Below the pieces are notes generated by a model, which saw only the letters and a list, made by a program, of their open reading frames with translations, ran no database searches and was not told the DNA's origin. This document shows positions 43,012 to 51,963 of a stretch of DNA of 64,000 nucleotides, piece after piece. This stretch comes from Pseudonocardia autotrophica (lineage in GTDB: Bacteria; Actinomycetota; Actinomycetes; Mycobacteriales; Pseudonocardiaceae): positions 1 through 64,000 of the forward strand of contig NZ_JNYD01000021.1 in the NCBI RefSeq assembly GCF_000717175.1, written 5' to 3'. Each line of letters begins with the position of its first letter. Within the stretch, counting starts at the first letter, position 1. The translations under genes were made by a program, and so were the position numbers.

Positions 43012-45807
43012 TCAGGGCAGCAGCCCGAGAGCGCGTGCCCTTGCGACCGCCTCCGTGCGGTTGGTGGCGGCGAGCTTGTCGAGCACGTGGGTGACGTGGC
43101 GCTTGACGGTGTCGACGGAGATCACCAGCTCCTCGGCGATGGCGCGGTTGGGTCGGCCGTCGGCCAGCAGGGACAGGATCTCCTTCTCCCGGGCGGTGAG
43201 CGGCTCGACCAGACCGGGGGCGGCGACCGCGCCGCGCCGGGCGGCGGGCAGCAGCGGGTGGCCACCGCGGTCGAACGCCGCGCTCAGGGCGGACAGGAAG
43301 GCCTGGGGGACGGCCCGGCCGCCGTCGAGCCGCTCCAGGCGCCGGCCGACGAGCAGCTCGCGCAGCAGCGCGGCCGCGGCGGCACCCTCGTCGACGAACA
43401 CCTGCAGCTGACGGTGCGGCGCGGCCAGGGCGAGGGCCTCGACCAGGAGCGTCGCCGCGCCGGCCCGGTCGCCGAGCTCCGCGTGGGCCAGCGTCTGGAG
43501 GACGCGGATCTCGACGACGCTGCCCGTGCGGTGCTGGACGACGGCCAGGTCGTGCCACCCTTCGAGCAGCTCGACGGCCTGCTGCGGCTGTCGCCGGACG
43601 AGGACGCGGGCCAGGAGGAGGTACTCCGGCTCGCGCGGGTAGTGCGGTTCGTCGGCCGTGCCGAGGCCACGGGTCCGCACCCAGTCCGCGACCTCGTCGA
43701 CCCGTCCGTGAGCGAGCGCGATCCGGGCCGCCTGCACACCCACCGACGCCGCGATGGGCGCGGCGACACCGGCCCCGGCCGCGAGCCTGCCCGCCTCGTC
43801 CAGCGCCTCGGTCGCCCGGTCGTGCTCACCGCGGGCGTGCCGGACCCGGGCCGCGACGACCAGCGCGGTGACCTGCCAACGGGGCCGGCCGAGCCTGCGG
43901 CACAGCTCGACGGCGGCCTCGGCCTGCTCGGCGGCCGCGTCCAGCCCGCCCCGCAGGAAGAGGATCTGGGCCAGACGCGCGTGGGCGACGCCCGCGTCCG
44001 GCAGGTGCGTCCGGTCGGCCGGCCGGGCCCACGTGTCGAGGGCGCTGCGGTAGATCCGCAGGGCCTCGTCGAGGCGGCCCTGGACCACCCGCATCCAGCC
44101 GGTCAGGGAGAGCGTGCGGGCGGCGAAGAACGGGTCGGCGCGCGCGGCCCACGGGTGCACGACGAGCTCGTCGAGGAGCGGTTCGGCGGCGTCGGCCGCA
44201 CCCTCGAGCAGGAACCCGGCCGCCAGGTCGTAGCGCAGGAAGTACTCGAGGTAGCCGTCGGCGCGGTCGACGAGGGCGAGACCGTCGCGGGCGTGCCGGA
44301 CCGCTGCCCCGCCGCTGCCGGTCCGCAGGGCGAGCTCGGCGTGGACCAGCGCGACGACGGCGGGCAGCGGACCCAGGCCGGGCTCCGCCCCGGCGTCGGG
44401 GCCGCCCTCCGCATCGGCGAGCAGCGGCTCGACCTCCTCGACGCGCCCGCTGACCAGCGCCGCGAGAGCCTTCGTCGCGCACAGGTGGGGGCGCAGGCGC
44501 AGCAGCTCGTCCGGCAGCGCGGCCAGCCACCGGTACAGGGTCGCCGCTTCCCGTCGTCGGAACCGGGTCTCCGCGTGCTCGCCGACGATGTCGGCGGCCC
44601 GCTCGTGGTCGCCGATCGCCAGGAGATGGTGCACCGCCTGATCGGCGAGCCGGTGCCGGGCGTACCAGTCACCGGCGGCACGGTGCAGGACCTCGACGCG
44701 GCCGGGCTGCTCGCGGGCCAGCCGGGCGCGGAGCAGGTCGGCGAACAGGTGGTGGTACCGCCACCACCGGCGGACGTCGTCGAGCGGGTGGAGGAACAGG
44801 TTGGCCTGCTCGATCTGCTCGAGCAGCTGCTGGCTGTCGTCGCGTCCGCGGACCGCGTCGCACAACGGCCCCGACAGCCGTTCCAGCACCGACGTCTCCA
44901 GCAGGAACCGACGCACGTCGGCCGGTTGGCCGTCGAGCACCTCCTCCGTCAGGTAGTCGAGCACGAAACGGTTACTGCCGGAGAACTCGGCGACGAAGCG
45001 CTCCACGTCCGCCCGGCGCGCCAACGACAACGCGGCCAGCTGGAGCCCCGCCGCCCAGCCCTCGGTACGGGCCGCGAGCGCCGCGGTGGCCTCCGGCGGC
45101 AGCGAACGGGCGGTGGCGGCGCCGAGCAGCGCTCCCGACTCCGCGACGGTGAACCGCAGGTCCTCGGCGCGCAGCTCGGCGAGCCGACCGCGCGCCCGCA
45201 TCCGTGCCAGCGGTAGCGGAGGATCGGCGCGGGTGGCCACCAGCAGTCGCAACGCAGCCGGGAGGTGCTCGAGCAGGTCGGTCAGCGAGGCGTGGACCGC
45301 CGCCGAGTCGACGACGTGGTAGTCGTCCAGCACCAGCACGACCGTCTCGGCGCTCTCGGCGAACTCGTTGACCAGAGCCGCCACGGCCGCGTGGTACGAC
45401 GGCGTGGACAGCGCGCCCGAGCGTGCGGAGACGGCCTCCGCGAGGCCCGGCCGCGCGACGTCCAGCGCGGCCGCGACGTGGCGCCAGAAGCGGACCGGGT
45501 CGTTGTCGGCGTCGTCCAGCGACAACCACGCGACCGGTGTCCCGCAGCGGGCGGCCCACTCGGAGATCGCGCTGGACTTGCCGAACCCGGCCGGCGCGGA
45601 GACCACCACCAGCTCGCGGCTCACCGCATCGGCCAACGACGCGAAGACCCGGGGCCGGGTGACGAAACCGTCCCGCAGGGGAGGCGGCCGGAGCTTCGTG
45701 GCCAGCAACACGTCGCGGTCCGCGCCCGTGCCCGACGTGCCCACCGTGCCGACGCCACGGGATCCGGTCACCGGGACTGCACCACCATGAGCGGTCTCTC
45801 CCCTCAC
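43012..45807 (-). CDS. MalT-like ATP-binding LuxR-family regulator
   Basis: A 931-residue signal-transduction ATPase. It begins with the MalT-type entry LLATKLRPPPLRDGFVTRPR, a Walker A motif SAPAGFGKSSAIS and Walker B VVLVLDDYHVVD. The central part has the family's RWWRYHHLFADLLRARL block, then TPR-like helices, and the C-terminus is a LuxR helix-turn-helix (LTAREKEILSLLADGRPNRA and ISVDTVKRHVTHVLDKLAA). The GTG at 45807 has no clear ribosome-binding site; another GTG 12 codons later is possible. It stands alone between whiB and the UPF0158 locus; its targets and effector are unknown. In sequence it is quite different from the regulator at 27721-30459. Confidence 0.88.
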   Translation of the reverse strand: MRGETAHGGAVPVTGSRGVGTVGTSGTGADRDVLLATKLRPPPLRDGFVTRPRVFASLADAVSRELVVVSAPAGFGKSSAISEWAARCGTPVAWLSLDDADNDPVRFWRHVAAALDVARPGLAEAVSARSGALSTPSYHAAVAALVNEFAESAETVVLVLDDYHVVDSAAVHASLTDLLEHLPAALRLLVATRADPPLPLARMRARGRLAELRAEDLRFTVAESGALLGAATARSLPPEATAALAARTEGWAAGLQLAALSLARRADVERFVAEFSGSNRFVLDYLTEEVLDGQPADVRRFLLETSVLERLSGPLCDAVRGRDDSQQLLEQIEQANLFLHPLDDVRRWWRYHHLFADLLRARLAREQPGRVEVLHRAAGDWYARHRLADQAVHHLLAIGDHERAADIVGEHAETRFRRREAATLYRWLAALPDELLRLRPHLCATKALAALVSGRVEEVEPLLADAEGGPDAGAEPGLGPLPAVVALVHAELALRTGSGGAAVRHARDGLALVDRADGYLEYFLRYDLAAGFLLEGAADAAEPLLDELVVHPWAARADPFFAARTLSLTGWMRVVQGRLDEALRIYRSALDTWARPADRTHLPDAGVAHARLAQILFLRGGLDAAAEQAEAAVELCRRLGRPRWQVTALVVAARVRHARGEHDRATEALDEAGRLAAGAGVAAPIAASVGVQAARIALAHGRVDEVADWVRTRGLGTADEPHYPREPEYLLLARVLVRRQPQQAVELLEGWHDLAVVQHRTGSVVEIRVLQTLAHAELGDRAGAATLLVEALALAAPHRQLQVFVDEGAAAAALLRELLVGRRLERLDGGRAVPQAFLSALSAAFDRGGHPLLPAARRGAVAAPGLVEPLTAREKEILSLLADGRPNRAIAEELVISVDTVKRHVTHVLDKLAATNRTEAVARARALGLLP

Positions 45808-45873
45808 CGTGACCGTGCGCCGATCCCGTCGACCGTGTCAAGGGCCCGCCGGAGAGCGTCTCGATGTACGGCG

Positions 45874-46005
45874 CTACCAGCCGCGGGCGGTGAGCAGGGC
45901 CATGAGATTCCGCTTGGCTCGGTGCGCGCGACGCACCCACCGGACACGAGCAGCGGAAGCCGAGCCGTCGCTCATGCGCTGGACCTCGCCGGCGTCGAGG
46001 CGCAT
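45874..46005 (-). CDS. Possible 43-residue protein coupled to the UPF0158 gene
   Basis: An ATG at 46005 overlaps the stop of the UPF0158 frame (TGATG) and opens a 43-codon frame, MRLDAGEVQRMSDGSASAAR then a basic stretch RVRWVRRAHRAKRNLMALLT. The overlap mirrors the coupling used elsewhere in this window. No family recognised; it may equally be chance. Confidence 0.3.
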   Translation of the reverse strand: MRLDAGEVQRMSDGSASAARVRWVRRAHRAKRNLMALLTARGW

Positions 46006-46721
46006 CAGTGGCCCGCGGCCCGACACCCGATGTCGGCCAGCCAGGCCCGGGCCCGACCCCGCTTGCGCTCGTCCGTGAACTCGAACCATCGGCTCAGCTC
46101 GTCCTCCCGCGCACGCCGGAGCGTGTCGGCGAAGCGGCGGAAGGCGCCACGGCCGCGGATGGCGCCATCGAGCCGGTCTGCGAGGCCCTCGTCGGGCACG
46201 GTGTCGATGAACTCGACCATGTCCCGATAGCCGTCGCGGGAATTACCGTCGACCCAACGGAAGCGTTCGGCGTCGTCGAAATCCGGGGCCTCGACGTCCG
46301 CGCCCTCCTCCTAGGCGTACTCCACCGCGGATCGGGGCCACACCTCACCGGTGTGCAGGTCGAGCGCACCGCCGGTGGTCAGCGGGTCGCCCTCGAGGAT
46401 CGCGCTCAACTGTTCGAGGTCCACGGCGAGCGGTCGCAGGAGAGGAACCGGGCCGGTGCCCGCCAGCCCGTCGAGCTGATCGGCCAACTCGTCGTCGCCG
46501 ATCCAGTCCCGCTCTCGCAGCGCTGCCGCGCAGTCGGCGGCGAGCTGCGCAGCACCGGGGGCCTGCTGTGCCAGCGCGATCGCCACACCGTCCCCGATGA
46601 GCTGCCACAGCGGGAGCGGTGCGGACTCCGCGCGGAGGAGCTCGACGACGGCAGCTCCGTCCCCGCGGTAGACGGCGCCTCTGAGCTGCCGTGTCCACTC
46701 CCGCCGTTCCAGCCGTCTCAC
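46005..46721 (-). pseudogene. UPF0158 family gene interrupted by an in-frame TAG
   Basis: A 238-residue UPF0158-type reading frame split at 46311-46313 by a TAG codon. Before the stop the protein reads LEQLSAILEGDPLTTGGALD and LHTGEVWPRSAVEYA; after it, in the same frame, EEGADVEAPDFDDAERFRWV continues to MVEFIDTVPDEGLADRL, GRGAFRRFADTLRR and WFEFTDERKRGRARAWLAD, the conserved UPF0158 end. Nothing else is lost, so the change is a single base substitution (or a sequencing error). The GTG start at 46721 overlaps the stop of the pRiA4b-like gene (GTGA). UPF0158 function is unknown. No start codon follows the TAG closely enough to restart except ATG 46220. Confidence 0.75.
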
Positions 46722-47824
46722 CACGCCGCCCGGTGCGTCCACAGATCCGCCAGCCCGGTCGCCCGCGGCAACAGGGTCCGTGCCGACGGGCCCGCCTCCC
46801 AGGTCTTCCAGTCCCCAGCGACGAGGTCGAGGGCCCGCAGTTCGGCGTCCATCCCGCCGAGCAGCGTGTCGAAGTCGGCGGTGACCAACGGACGCCCCTC
46901 GACGGCCCACCCGTCGCCCATCATCGGCTCGATCCGGCGGACCAGCTCGGCCCTCGGGAGCGGACCGGACGCCGCAAGGATCGCGACGGCAACGACGCCG
47001 AGCCTGCCGCGGAATCCGTCCGGATCGAACCACGTCCGCAACCGACGGACGATCTCCCGATCGTCACCGGCAGCGCGGGTCGGGCTCAGCACGCCGCGCG
47101 CCAACCGGGCCAGCCCGACTCCGCGCAGGATGTCGTGCAGGACGGGGAGCGGGAACAGGTCCTCCTCGACGGACGCGGGTCGGTCCAGGGGGTACCACTC
47201 GCGGCGGTGCTCCTGCACCGCCCGCACGACCGAGCGCGGCAGGCGCCCGCCAGGTGTGAGCCGGACCCCACCCTCCAGCAGGTCGAGCAGCAACCGGACG
47301 CTCTCCGGGACCGCACCGACCGTCTGTCGCAGCAGCAGGCTCGTCGCCTCGAGGTCGAACGTCGGCAGCTCACCCGCCCACCTCCGGAGCTCGCCGTACT
47401 CCTCGTGGTGGGGGTCGGCGAGGACCTTCCGCAGGTGCTCGTAGCCCGGCGGGCCGCCGCAGTCCTCCGGCGGGCAGGGCCCGGTTCCCTCCACACATCC
47501 GGGGGACTCCCCACCACGTCCGAGGACCTCGACGTCGTGCTCCCAGCCGTCGCCGAAGTCGTAGAGGTACTCGAACCGAGGGGGCAGATCCCGCAGCCGG
47601 GTCGCCGCCTCGTCCTGCACCGCGAGGTCGTCCCAGTCCGGGTCCGGGAGCCCGTAGCGCACCCCGTCGGCCGTGAACTGGTGCAGATGGCTGTCCGTCC
47701 AGCCGAGCGCCGCCTGGAGCAGCTCGTGCAGTTCCGCGAGCGACACCACCGCGGGGACGTCGATCACGCGGACGACGGCCGGTTCGACGTCGCGCATGCT
47801 GATCCGCAGCCGGGTGGTCCGCAT
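46718..47824 (-). CDS. Plasmid pRiA4b ORF-3-like family protein
   Basis: A 368-residue protein. The N-terminal 170 residues match the pRiA4b ORF-3 domain: LRISMRDVEPAVVRVIDVPA, LLQAALGWTDSHLHQF, then YLYDFGDGWEHDVEVLGRG and CPPEDCGGPPGYEHL with a Cys pair. The family is widespread in soil bacteria, with unknown function. The remaining 200 residues are a helical extension, seen in a subset of actinobacterial members (REWYPLDRPASVEEDLFPLP). ATG 47824 was chosen over upstream possibilities because it opens the domain. Its stop overlaps the broken UPF0158 gene, so the pair is an operon. Confidence 0.87.
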   Translation of the reverse strand: MRTTRLRISMRDVEPAVVRVIDVPAVVSLAELHELLQAALGWTDSHLHQFTADGVRYGLPDPDWDDLAVQDEAATRLRDLPPRFEYLYDFGDGWEHDVEVLGRGGESPGCVEGTGPCPPEDCGGPPGYEHLRKVLADPHHEEYGELRRWAGELPTFDLEATSLLLRQTVGAVPESVRLLLDLLEGGVRLTPGGRLPRSVVRAVQEHRREWYPLDRPASVEEDLFPLPVLHDILRGVGLARLARGVLSPTRAAGDDREIVRRLRTWFDPDGFRGRLGVVAVAILAASGPLPRAELVRRIEPMMGDGWAVEGRPLVTADFDTLLGGMDAELRALDLVAGDWKTWEAGPSARTLLPRATGLADLWTHRAAW

Positions 47825-47918
47825 GAGCGGACCGTACCGCCGTCGCGTCGCTGCCGAGCTCCCTCGGCGCCCGTCGGCCGTGAGGCGACTCCCGGGACGG
47901 GGCCACCCACGGCGAGCG

Positions 47919-49055
47919 TCAGGAGAAGCGGGCCGGGTCGAGGAACGCCGCGTCGAGCACCTGGTTCTCGTCCGCGACGATGCGCGCCACCACATCACCG
48001 ACGCCGGACGCGTGCTTGAACCCGTGTCCCGAGCAGCCGCCCGCGACCACCACCCGCTCCCGTCCGGGCAGCCTGCCGACGACGAACTGCCCGTCGGCCG
48101 ACATGGTGATCATGCACGGTCGTGCCTTCGCCGGCGTCGGGTCCAGGCCCGGAAGGGTGCGCTTCAGCACGGTGCCGAGCCGGGCCCAGTCCGTCGCCGC
48201 GTCGACGCTCCGGTCGATCGTGTCCGGGTGCACGGCGGGCTGCTGGTCCGGGTCGGGGGACAGGCCGACCTTCGCCGGCTCGCCGAGAGCGGCGCCGTGA
48301 CCCCAGATCGTGCGCTCGTCGTCGTAGTGCCGGATGAACACCGGGAACGCCTTCAGGTCGAAGGCGGCCGGGTCGTAGCCCGGCCGCGTCCCGAACCAGG
48401 TCAGTGGGACGCGCCGGACAGTCGTGGCGACCTGCGGCACCAGGTCCGACAGCCACGGTCCCGCCGTCACGACGACCTGCTCGGCGTGGACGGTGCCGAG
48501 CGCCGTCGCGACCCCGCCGTCCGTGAGACCGGTGACCCGGACACCCTCCAGCACCGTGGCGCCGAGTGCCCGCGCCGCGTCGAGGGCCGCTCCGATCGCG
48601 GCCTCGGGCCTCAGTACGCCGGCGCCGGGGTCCCACACGCCCTCGTAGTGGTCAGGCAGCCCGGCGTGCTGCGGAAATCGGTCGCGCAGCTGCTCGACCG
48701 TGAGGTCCTCGATGTCGAGGTGGTGCGCGGCGGCGGCCCGCCGGGTGCCGCCGACCGCGCGCCCGGACGGCGGCCCGGCCATCAGCCCGCCGGTCTGGTC
48801 GAGCAGGGGGGTGCAGGCGGTGTCCTCCAGCTCCCGCCACAACGCGAGCGACCGCTGTGCGAGCGGGACCAGACCGGGGTGCTCCAGGCAGGCCACGCGG
48901 AACAGTCGGGTGACACCGTGGCTGGAGCCCAGCGCGTGACCGAGCGGGAACTGCTCGATCCCGGCGACCCGCAGGCCCCGGCGGGCGAGCGCCCACAGGG
49001 CCTGCGAGCCGAACGCGCCGAGCCCGACCACCACGGCGTCGTAGCGGGTGCTCAC
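47919..49055 (-). CDS. solA: Sarcosine / N-methyl-L-tryptophan oxidase (SolA/MSOX type)
   Basis: A 378-residue flavoprotein amine oxidase. The dinucleotide motif is VVVGLGAFGSQALWALARRG; the covalent-FAD Cys of monomeric sarcosine oxidases is present in ARPCMITMSADGQFVVG; GGCSGHGFKHASGVGDVVAR is the C-terminal FAD block. Such enzymes demethylate sarcosine or other N-methyl amino acids to formaldehyde, H2O2 and the free amine. The GTG at 49055 overlaps the stop of the MFS gene (GTGA). Being last in an operon with ATP-dependent hydantoinases, sarcosine from N-methylhydantoin is the likeliest substrate; proline-like or N-methyltryptophan use cannot be excluded. Confidence 0.87.
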   Translation of the reverse strand: MSTRYDAVVVGLGAFGSQALWALARRGLRVAGIEQFPLGHALGSSHGVTRLFRVACLEHPGLVPLAQRSLALWRELEDTACTPLLDQTGGLMAGPPSGRAVGGTRRAAAAHHLDIEDLTVEQLRDRFPQHAGLPDHYEGVWDPGAGVLRPEAAIGAALDAARALGATVLEGVRVTGLTDGGVATALGTVHAEQVVVTAGPWLSDLVPQVATTVRRVPLTWFGTRPGYDPAAFDLKAFPVFIRHYDDERTIWGHGAALGEPAKVGLSPDPDQQPAVHPDTIDRSVDAATDWARLGTVLKRTLPGLDPTPAKARPCMITMSADGQFVVGRLPGRERVVVAGGCSGHGFKHASGVGDVVARIVADENQVLDAAFLDPARFS

Positions 49056-50329
49056 GCCACGAGCTCCTTGCCCTTCGTCTCCGGCATCAGCCACAGCATG
49101 ACGGTGGCCAGCACGGCGAGGCCGCAGCCGACGACGAGGATCGAGTTGCCCAGGCCGAATCCGGCGGCCATGAAGCCGATGACCATCGGGCCGAATGCGG
49201 CCACACCGCGGCCGACGTTGTAGGAGAAGCCCAGCCCCGATCCGCGCACGGACGTCGGGAACTGCTCGGACAGGATCGCTCCCAGTCCGCCGGCGCACGA
49301 CGACACGCACATGCCGACGAGGAACACCAGCACCAGCCCGAGGACCACCGACGACACCGGTGTGAGGATGAACAGCAGCATGCTCGCGACCGCCAGGGTG
49401 TAGGCGACGGTCTGGGTGGGCCTGCGGCCGAACCGGTCATGGAAGAACCCGCTGCTCACGTACCCGACGAAGCCGCCGACGATCTGGACGAGGAGGTACG
49501 CGGTCGTCCCCGAGACCTGCAGCCCGCGTTCCGTGGACAGGTACAGCGGCAGGAAGCTCACCACGGCGTAGTAGTTGCCGTGCCCGCCGACCATGAACAG
49601 GGTGGCGACGATCGTCCGCGAGCGCAGCCCCGGCCGGAAGATCTCGCGGATGCCCGCGAGCGGGTTGGCCTTCTCCTTCGCGCCGGCGGGGAGCCGGTCG
49701 ACGCGGTCGGAGACGTTCCGCCGGATCCACAGCACGAACAGCGCGGGGACGAGGCCGACGCAGAACAGGACGCGCCAGGCGATCTCAGGCGGCAGCAGCG
49801 AGAAGATCGCGAAGTAGGACAGGGTCGACGCCGCCCAGCCGATCGAGTAGGCGCTCTGCATGAACGCCATCACGCGGCCACGGCGCTCGGGCTTCGCGTA
49901 CTCCGCGAGCAGTGCGACGCCGACGGGCCACTCGGCGCCGAAGAAGAGGCCCTCGAGCACCCGCCAGACGATCAGCTGCTCGACGTTCTGCGCCGTGGCC
50001 GACAGCGCGGTGAAAACGCTGAAACCGATGATCACCCAGATCAGCACGCGGGCACGGCCGAACCGGTCGGCGAGCGCGCCGCCCAGCAGTCCACCGACCG
50101 CCGAGGCGACGAGGCTGATCGTCGAGATCGTGCCGCCCGTCGCCACGTTCGCCCCGAGCGTCGCGAGGATCGCGCCGAGGGCGAGCGGGAACATGGTGTG
50201 GTCGAACCCGTCCAGGCCCCAGCCCAGCGCCGACGCCGTGACCGCACGGCGGTAGCGCGTCCGGTACTCCGCCGGCTCCTGCGTCGCGTCCGCGGCCGGA
50301 GCGGCGGGAGGGATCTCGGGTGCGCTCAT
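49052..50329 (-). CDS. MFS transporter of the hydantoinase operon
   Basis: A 425-residue membrane transporter with 12 predicted helices. Helix 1 region GWGLDGFDHTMFPLALGAIL, the GALADRFGRARVLIWVI loop and the central RVLEGLFFGAEWPVGVALLA, then MPETKGKEL at the C-terminus, are typical of sugar-porter or aromatic acid:H+ symporter-like MFS proteins that import organic acids and heterocycles. ATG 50329 overlaps the hydantoinase B stop (ATGA), and its stop overlaps solA, so its cargo is very probably the hydantoin or related compound degraded by the operon. Confidence 0.9.
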   Translation of the reverse strand: MSAPEIPPAAPAADATQEPAEYRTRYRRAVTASALGWGLDGFDHTMFPLALGAILATLGANVATGGTISTISLVASAVGGLLGGALADRFGRARVLIWVIIGFSVFTALSATAQNVEQLIVWRVLEGLFFGAEWPVGVALLAEYAKPERRGRVMAFMQSAYSIGWAASTLSYFAIFSLLPPEIAWRVLFCVGLVPALFVLWIRRNVSDRVDRLPAGAKEKANPLAGIREIFRPGLRSRTIVATLFMVGGHGNYYAVVSFLPLYLSTERGLQVSGTTAYLLVQIVGGFVGYVSSGFFHDRFGRRPTQTVAYTLAVASMLLFILTPVSSVVLGLVLVFLVGMCVSSCAGGLGAILSEQFPTSVRGSGLGFSYNVGRGVAAFGPMVIGFMAAGFGLGNSILVVGCGLAVLATVMLWLMPETKGKELVA

Positions 50330-51963
50330 GCCAGTGCTCCTTCGGGTGCCGGGGTGGAGGACGGCAGGCGGCCGTCGCGCTCGTCGGCGGCCACGGCGCC
50401 GGGGGCCCGCTCGGCGGCCGGACCGTAGCCCCCGGCGCCCGCGGTGTGCACGTCGATCGCCTCGCCCGCGTGCAACGTCACGGCGCTGGACGACCGGCCG
50501 GTGTCGCGGCCCGCGGCGTCGAGCACGTCGATGTGCGTGGACGCACCCGGCTCCCCGCCGAACAGGCCCCACGGGCGGGACAGCAGCCGGCTGGTCGAGA
50601 CCTCGGCGCGACAGTCGTCGTGCTCGATGCGCAGGGTGCGGCGGATGCCCATGCCGCCGCGGGAGCGCCCGGCGCCGCCCGAGCCGTCGATCAGCTCGTA
50701 GCGCTCCACCGTCAGCGGGTACTCGGACTCCAGGCACTCGATGGGCAGGTTCGACGTGTTGGTCATGTGCACCTGCACGCCGTCGAGGCCGTCGTGGTGC
50801 GCGCCGGCGCCCATGCCGCCGCCGATCGTCTCCAGGTAGACGTAGAACTCGCCGGTGCGCGGGTCGGTCCCGGAGAACGTGCACGCCGTGACAGCCCCGT
50901 TGCCCGCGGCGATCACGCGGTCCGGCACGGCCTGGGCGAGGGCGCCGTGGACGAGGTCGACCACGCGCTGGCAGGCGAGGATCCGGTTGTTCACTGCGGC
51001 GGGCGGCGTGCAGTTCAGCAGCGACCCCCGGGGCGCGCGCACGGTCAGTGGCCGGAACATCCCGTCGTTGGCCGGGACGTCCGGACCCACCACCGTCTTG
51101 ACCGCGTAGAACACGGTGACCTGCAGCGCCGTGAACACCATGTTCAGGCTGTTGGGCTGTTGCGGCGGCGCGTCGAAGTCCAGCACCATCTCGTCGCCGC
51201 GGACCTCGAGCCGCACGCCCAGCTCGAGCTCGCCCTCGTGCTCGTCGGAGTCGAAGAGGTCGCGGAACGAGTACACGCCGTCCGGGATCTCCGCGATGCC
51301 GGCGCGGATCATGCGCTCGGTGTAGTCCATCAGCTCGGCGCCGGCGGCAGCGATCGTGTCCGCGCCGTAGCGGGCGCACAGCTCCCGCACCCGCCGCACC
51401 CCGAGCCGGTTGGCGGCCAGCTGGGCGCGGAAGTCGGCCACCCGCTCCCGCGGCACCTGGCAGTTGAGCAGTATGAGGTCGAGGACGTCCCGCTCGATCT
51501 CCCAGTTCCGCGCGAAGCGCACGGCGGGGATGCGGATGCCCTCCTGGAAGATGTGCGCGTGGGTGCGGTCGACGAAGTCGGCGTGGTGCGCGAGGTTCGT
51601 CACCCACGCCACCAGCTCGCCGTCGACGAAGACCGGCGTCGCCAGCACGATGTCGGGCAGGTGCGTGCCACCGCCCGTGTGCGGGTCGTTGCCGACGAAC
51701 GTGTCGCCGTCGTGGATGTCCTCCGGGCCGTACCGCTCGGTGATCGCCGCGACGATCCCCATCAGTGAGCCCAGGTGCAGCGGGATGTGCTCGGCCTGCG
51801 CCAGCGCCCGGCCCTGCGCGTCGAAGACGCAGGTGGTGCAGTCGCGGCGTTCCTTGATGTTGGGGGAGTACGAGGCCTTGACCAGCATCTCGCCCATCTC
51901 CTCGGAGATGGAGGCGAGCGCCGATCCGATGACCTCGACCTGGACCGGGTCGAGCGTGCTCAC
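50326..51963 (-). CDS. hyuB: Hydantoinase B / oxoprolinase family protein
   Basis: A 545-residue subunit of an ATP-dependent hydantoinase (N-methylhydantoinase B, hydantoin utilisation protein B). Conserved blocks: EEMGEMLVKASYSPNIKERR, DGDTFVGNDPHTGGGTHLPD, LRVRREL-like VRRVRELCARYG, and GGGMGAGAHHDGLDGVQVHM. It opens the imide ring of five-membered rings together with HyuA, giving the N-carbamoyl amino acid. Starts at GTG 51963, overlapping the HyuA stop (GTGA). Related proteins act on 5-oxoproline or acetone (acetone carboxylase), so the substrate is inferred from the downstream sarcosine-type oxidase. Confidence 0.9.
   Translation of the reverse strand: MSTLDPVQVEVIGSALASISEEMGEMLVKASYSPNIKERRDCTTCVFDAQGRALAQAEHIPLHLGSLMGIVAAITERYGPEDIHDGDTFVGNDPHTGGGTHLPDIVLATPVFVDGELVAWVTNLAHHADFVDRTHAHIFQEGIRIPAVRFARNWEIERDVLDLILLNCQVPRERVADFRAQLAANRLGVRRVRELCARYGADTIAAAGAELMDYTERMIRAGIAEIPDGVYSFRDLFDSDEHEGELELGVRLEVRGDEMVLDFDAPPQQPNSLNMVFTALQVTVFYAVKTVVGPDVPANDGMFRPLTVRAPRGSLLNCTPPAAVNNRILACQRVVDLVHGALAQAVPDRVIAAGNGAVTACTFSGTDPRTGEFYVYLETIGGGMGAGAHHDGLDGVQVHMTNTSNLPIECLESEYPLTVERYELIDGSGGAGRSRGGMGIRRTLRIEHDDCRAEVSTSRLLSRPWGLFGGEPGASTHIDVLDAAGRDTGRSSSAVTLHAGEAIDVHTAGAGGYGPAAERAPGAVAADERDGRLPSSTPAPEGALA

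Noticed and set aside
46311..46313. Pyrrolysine or programmed read-through as the explanation of the TAG in the UPF0158 gene
   Set aside because: No pyrrolysine system is expected in actinobacteria and no downstream read-through structure is evident; a point mutation or sequencing error is simpler.
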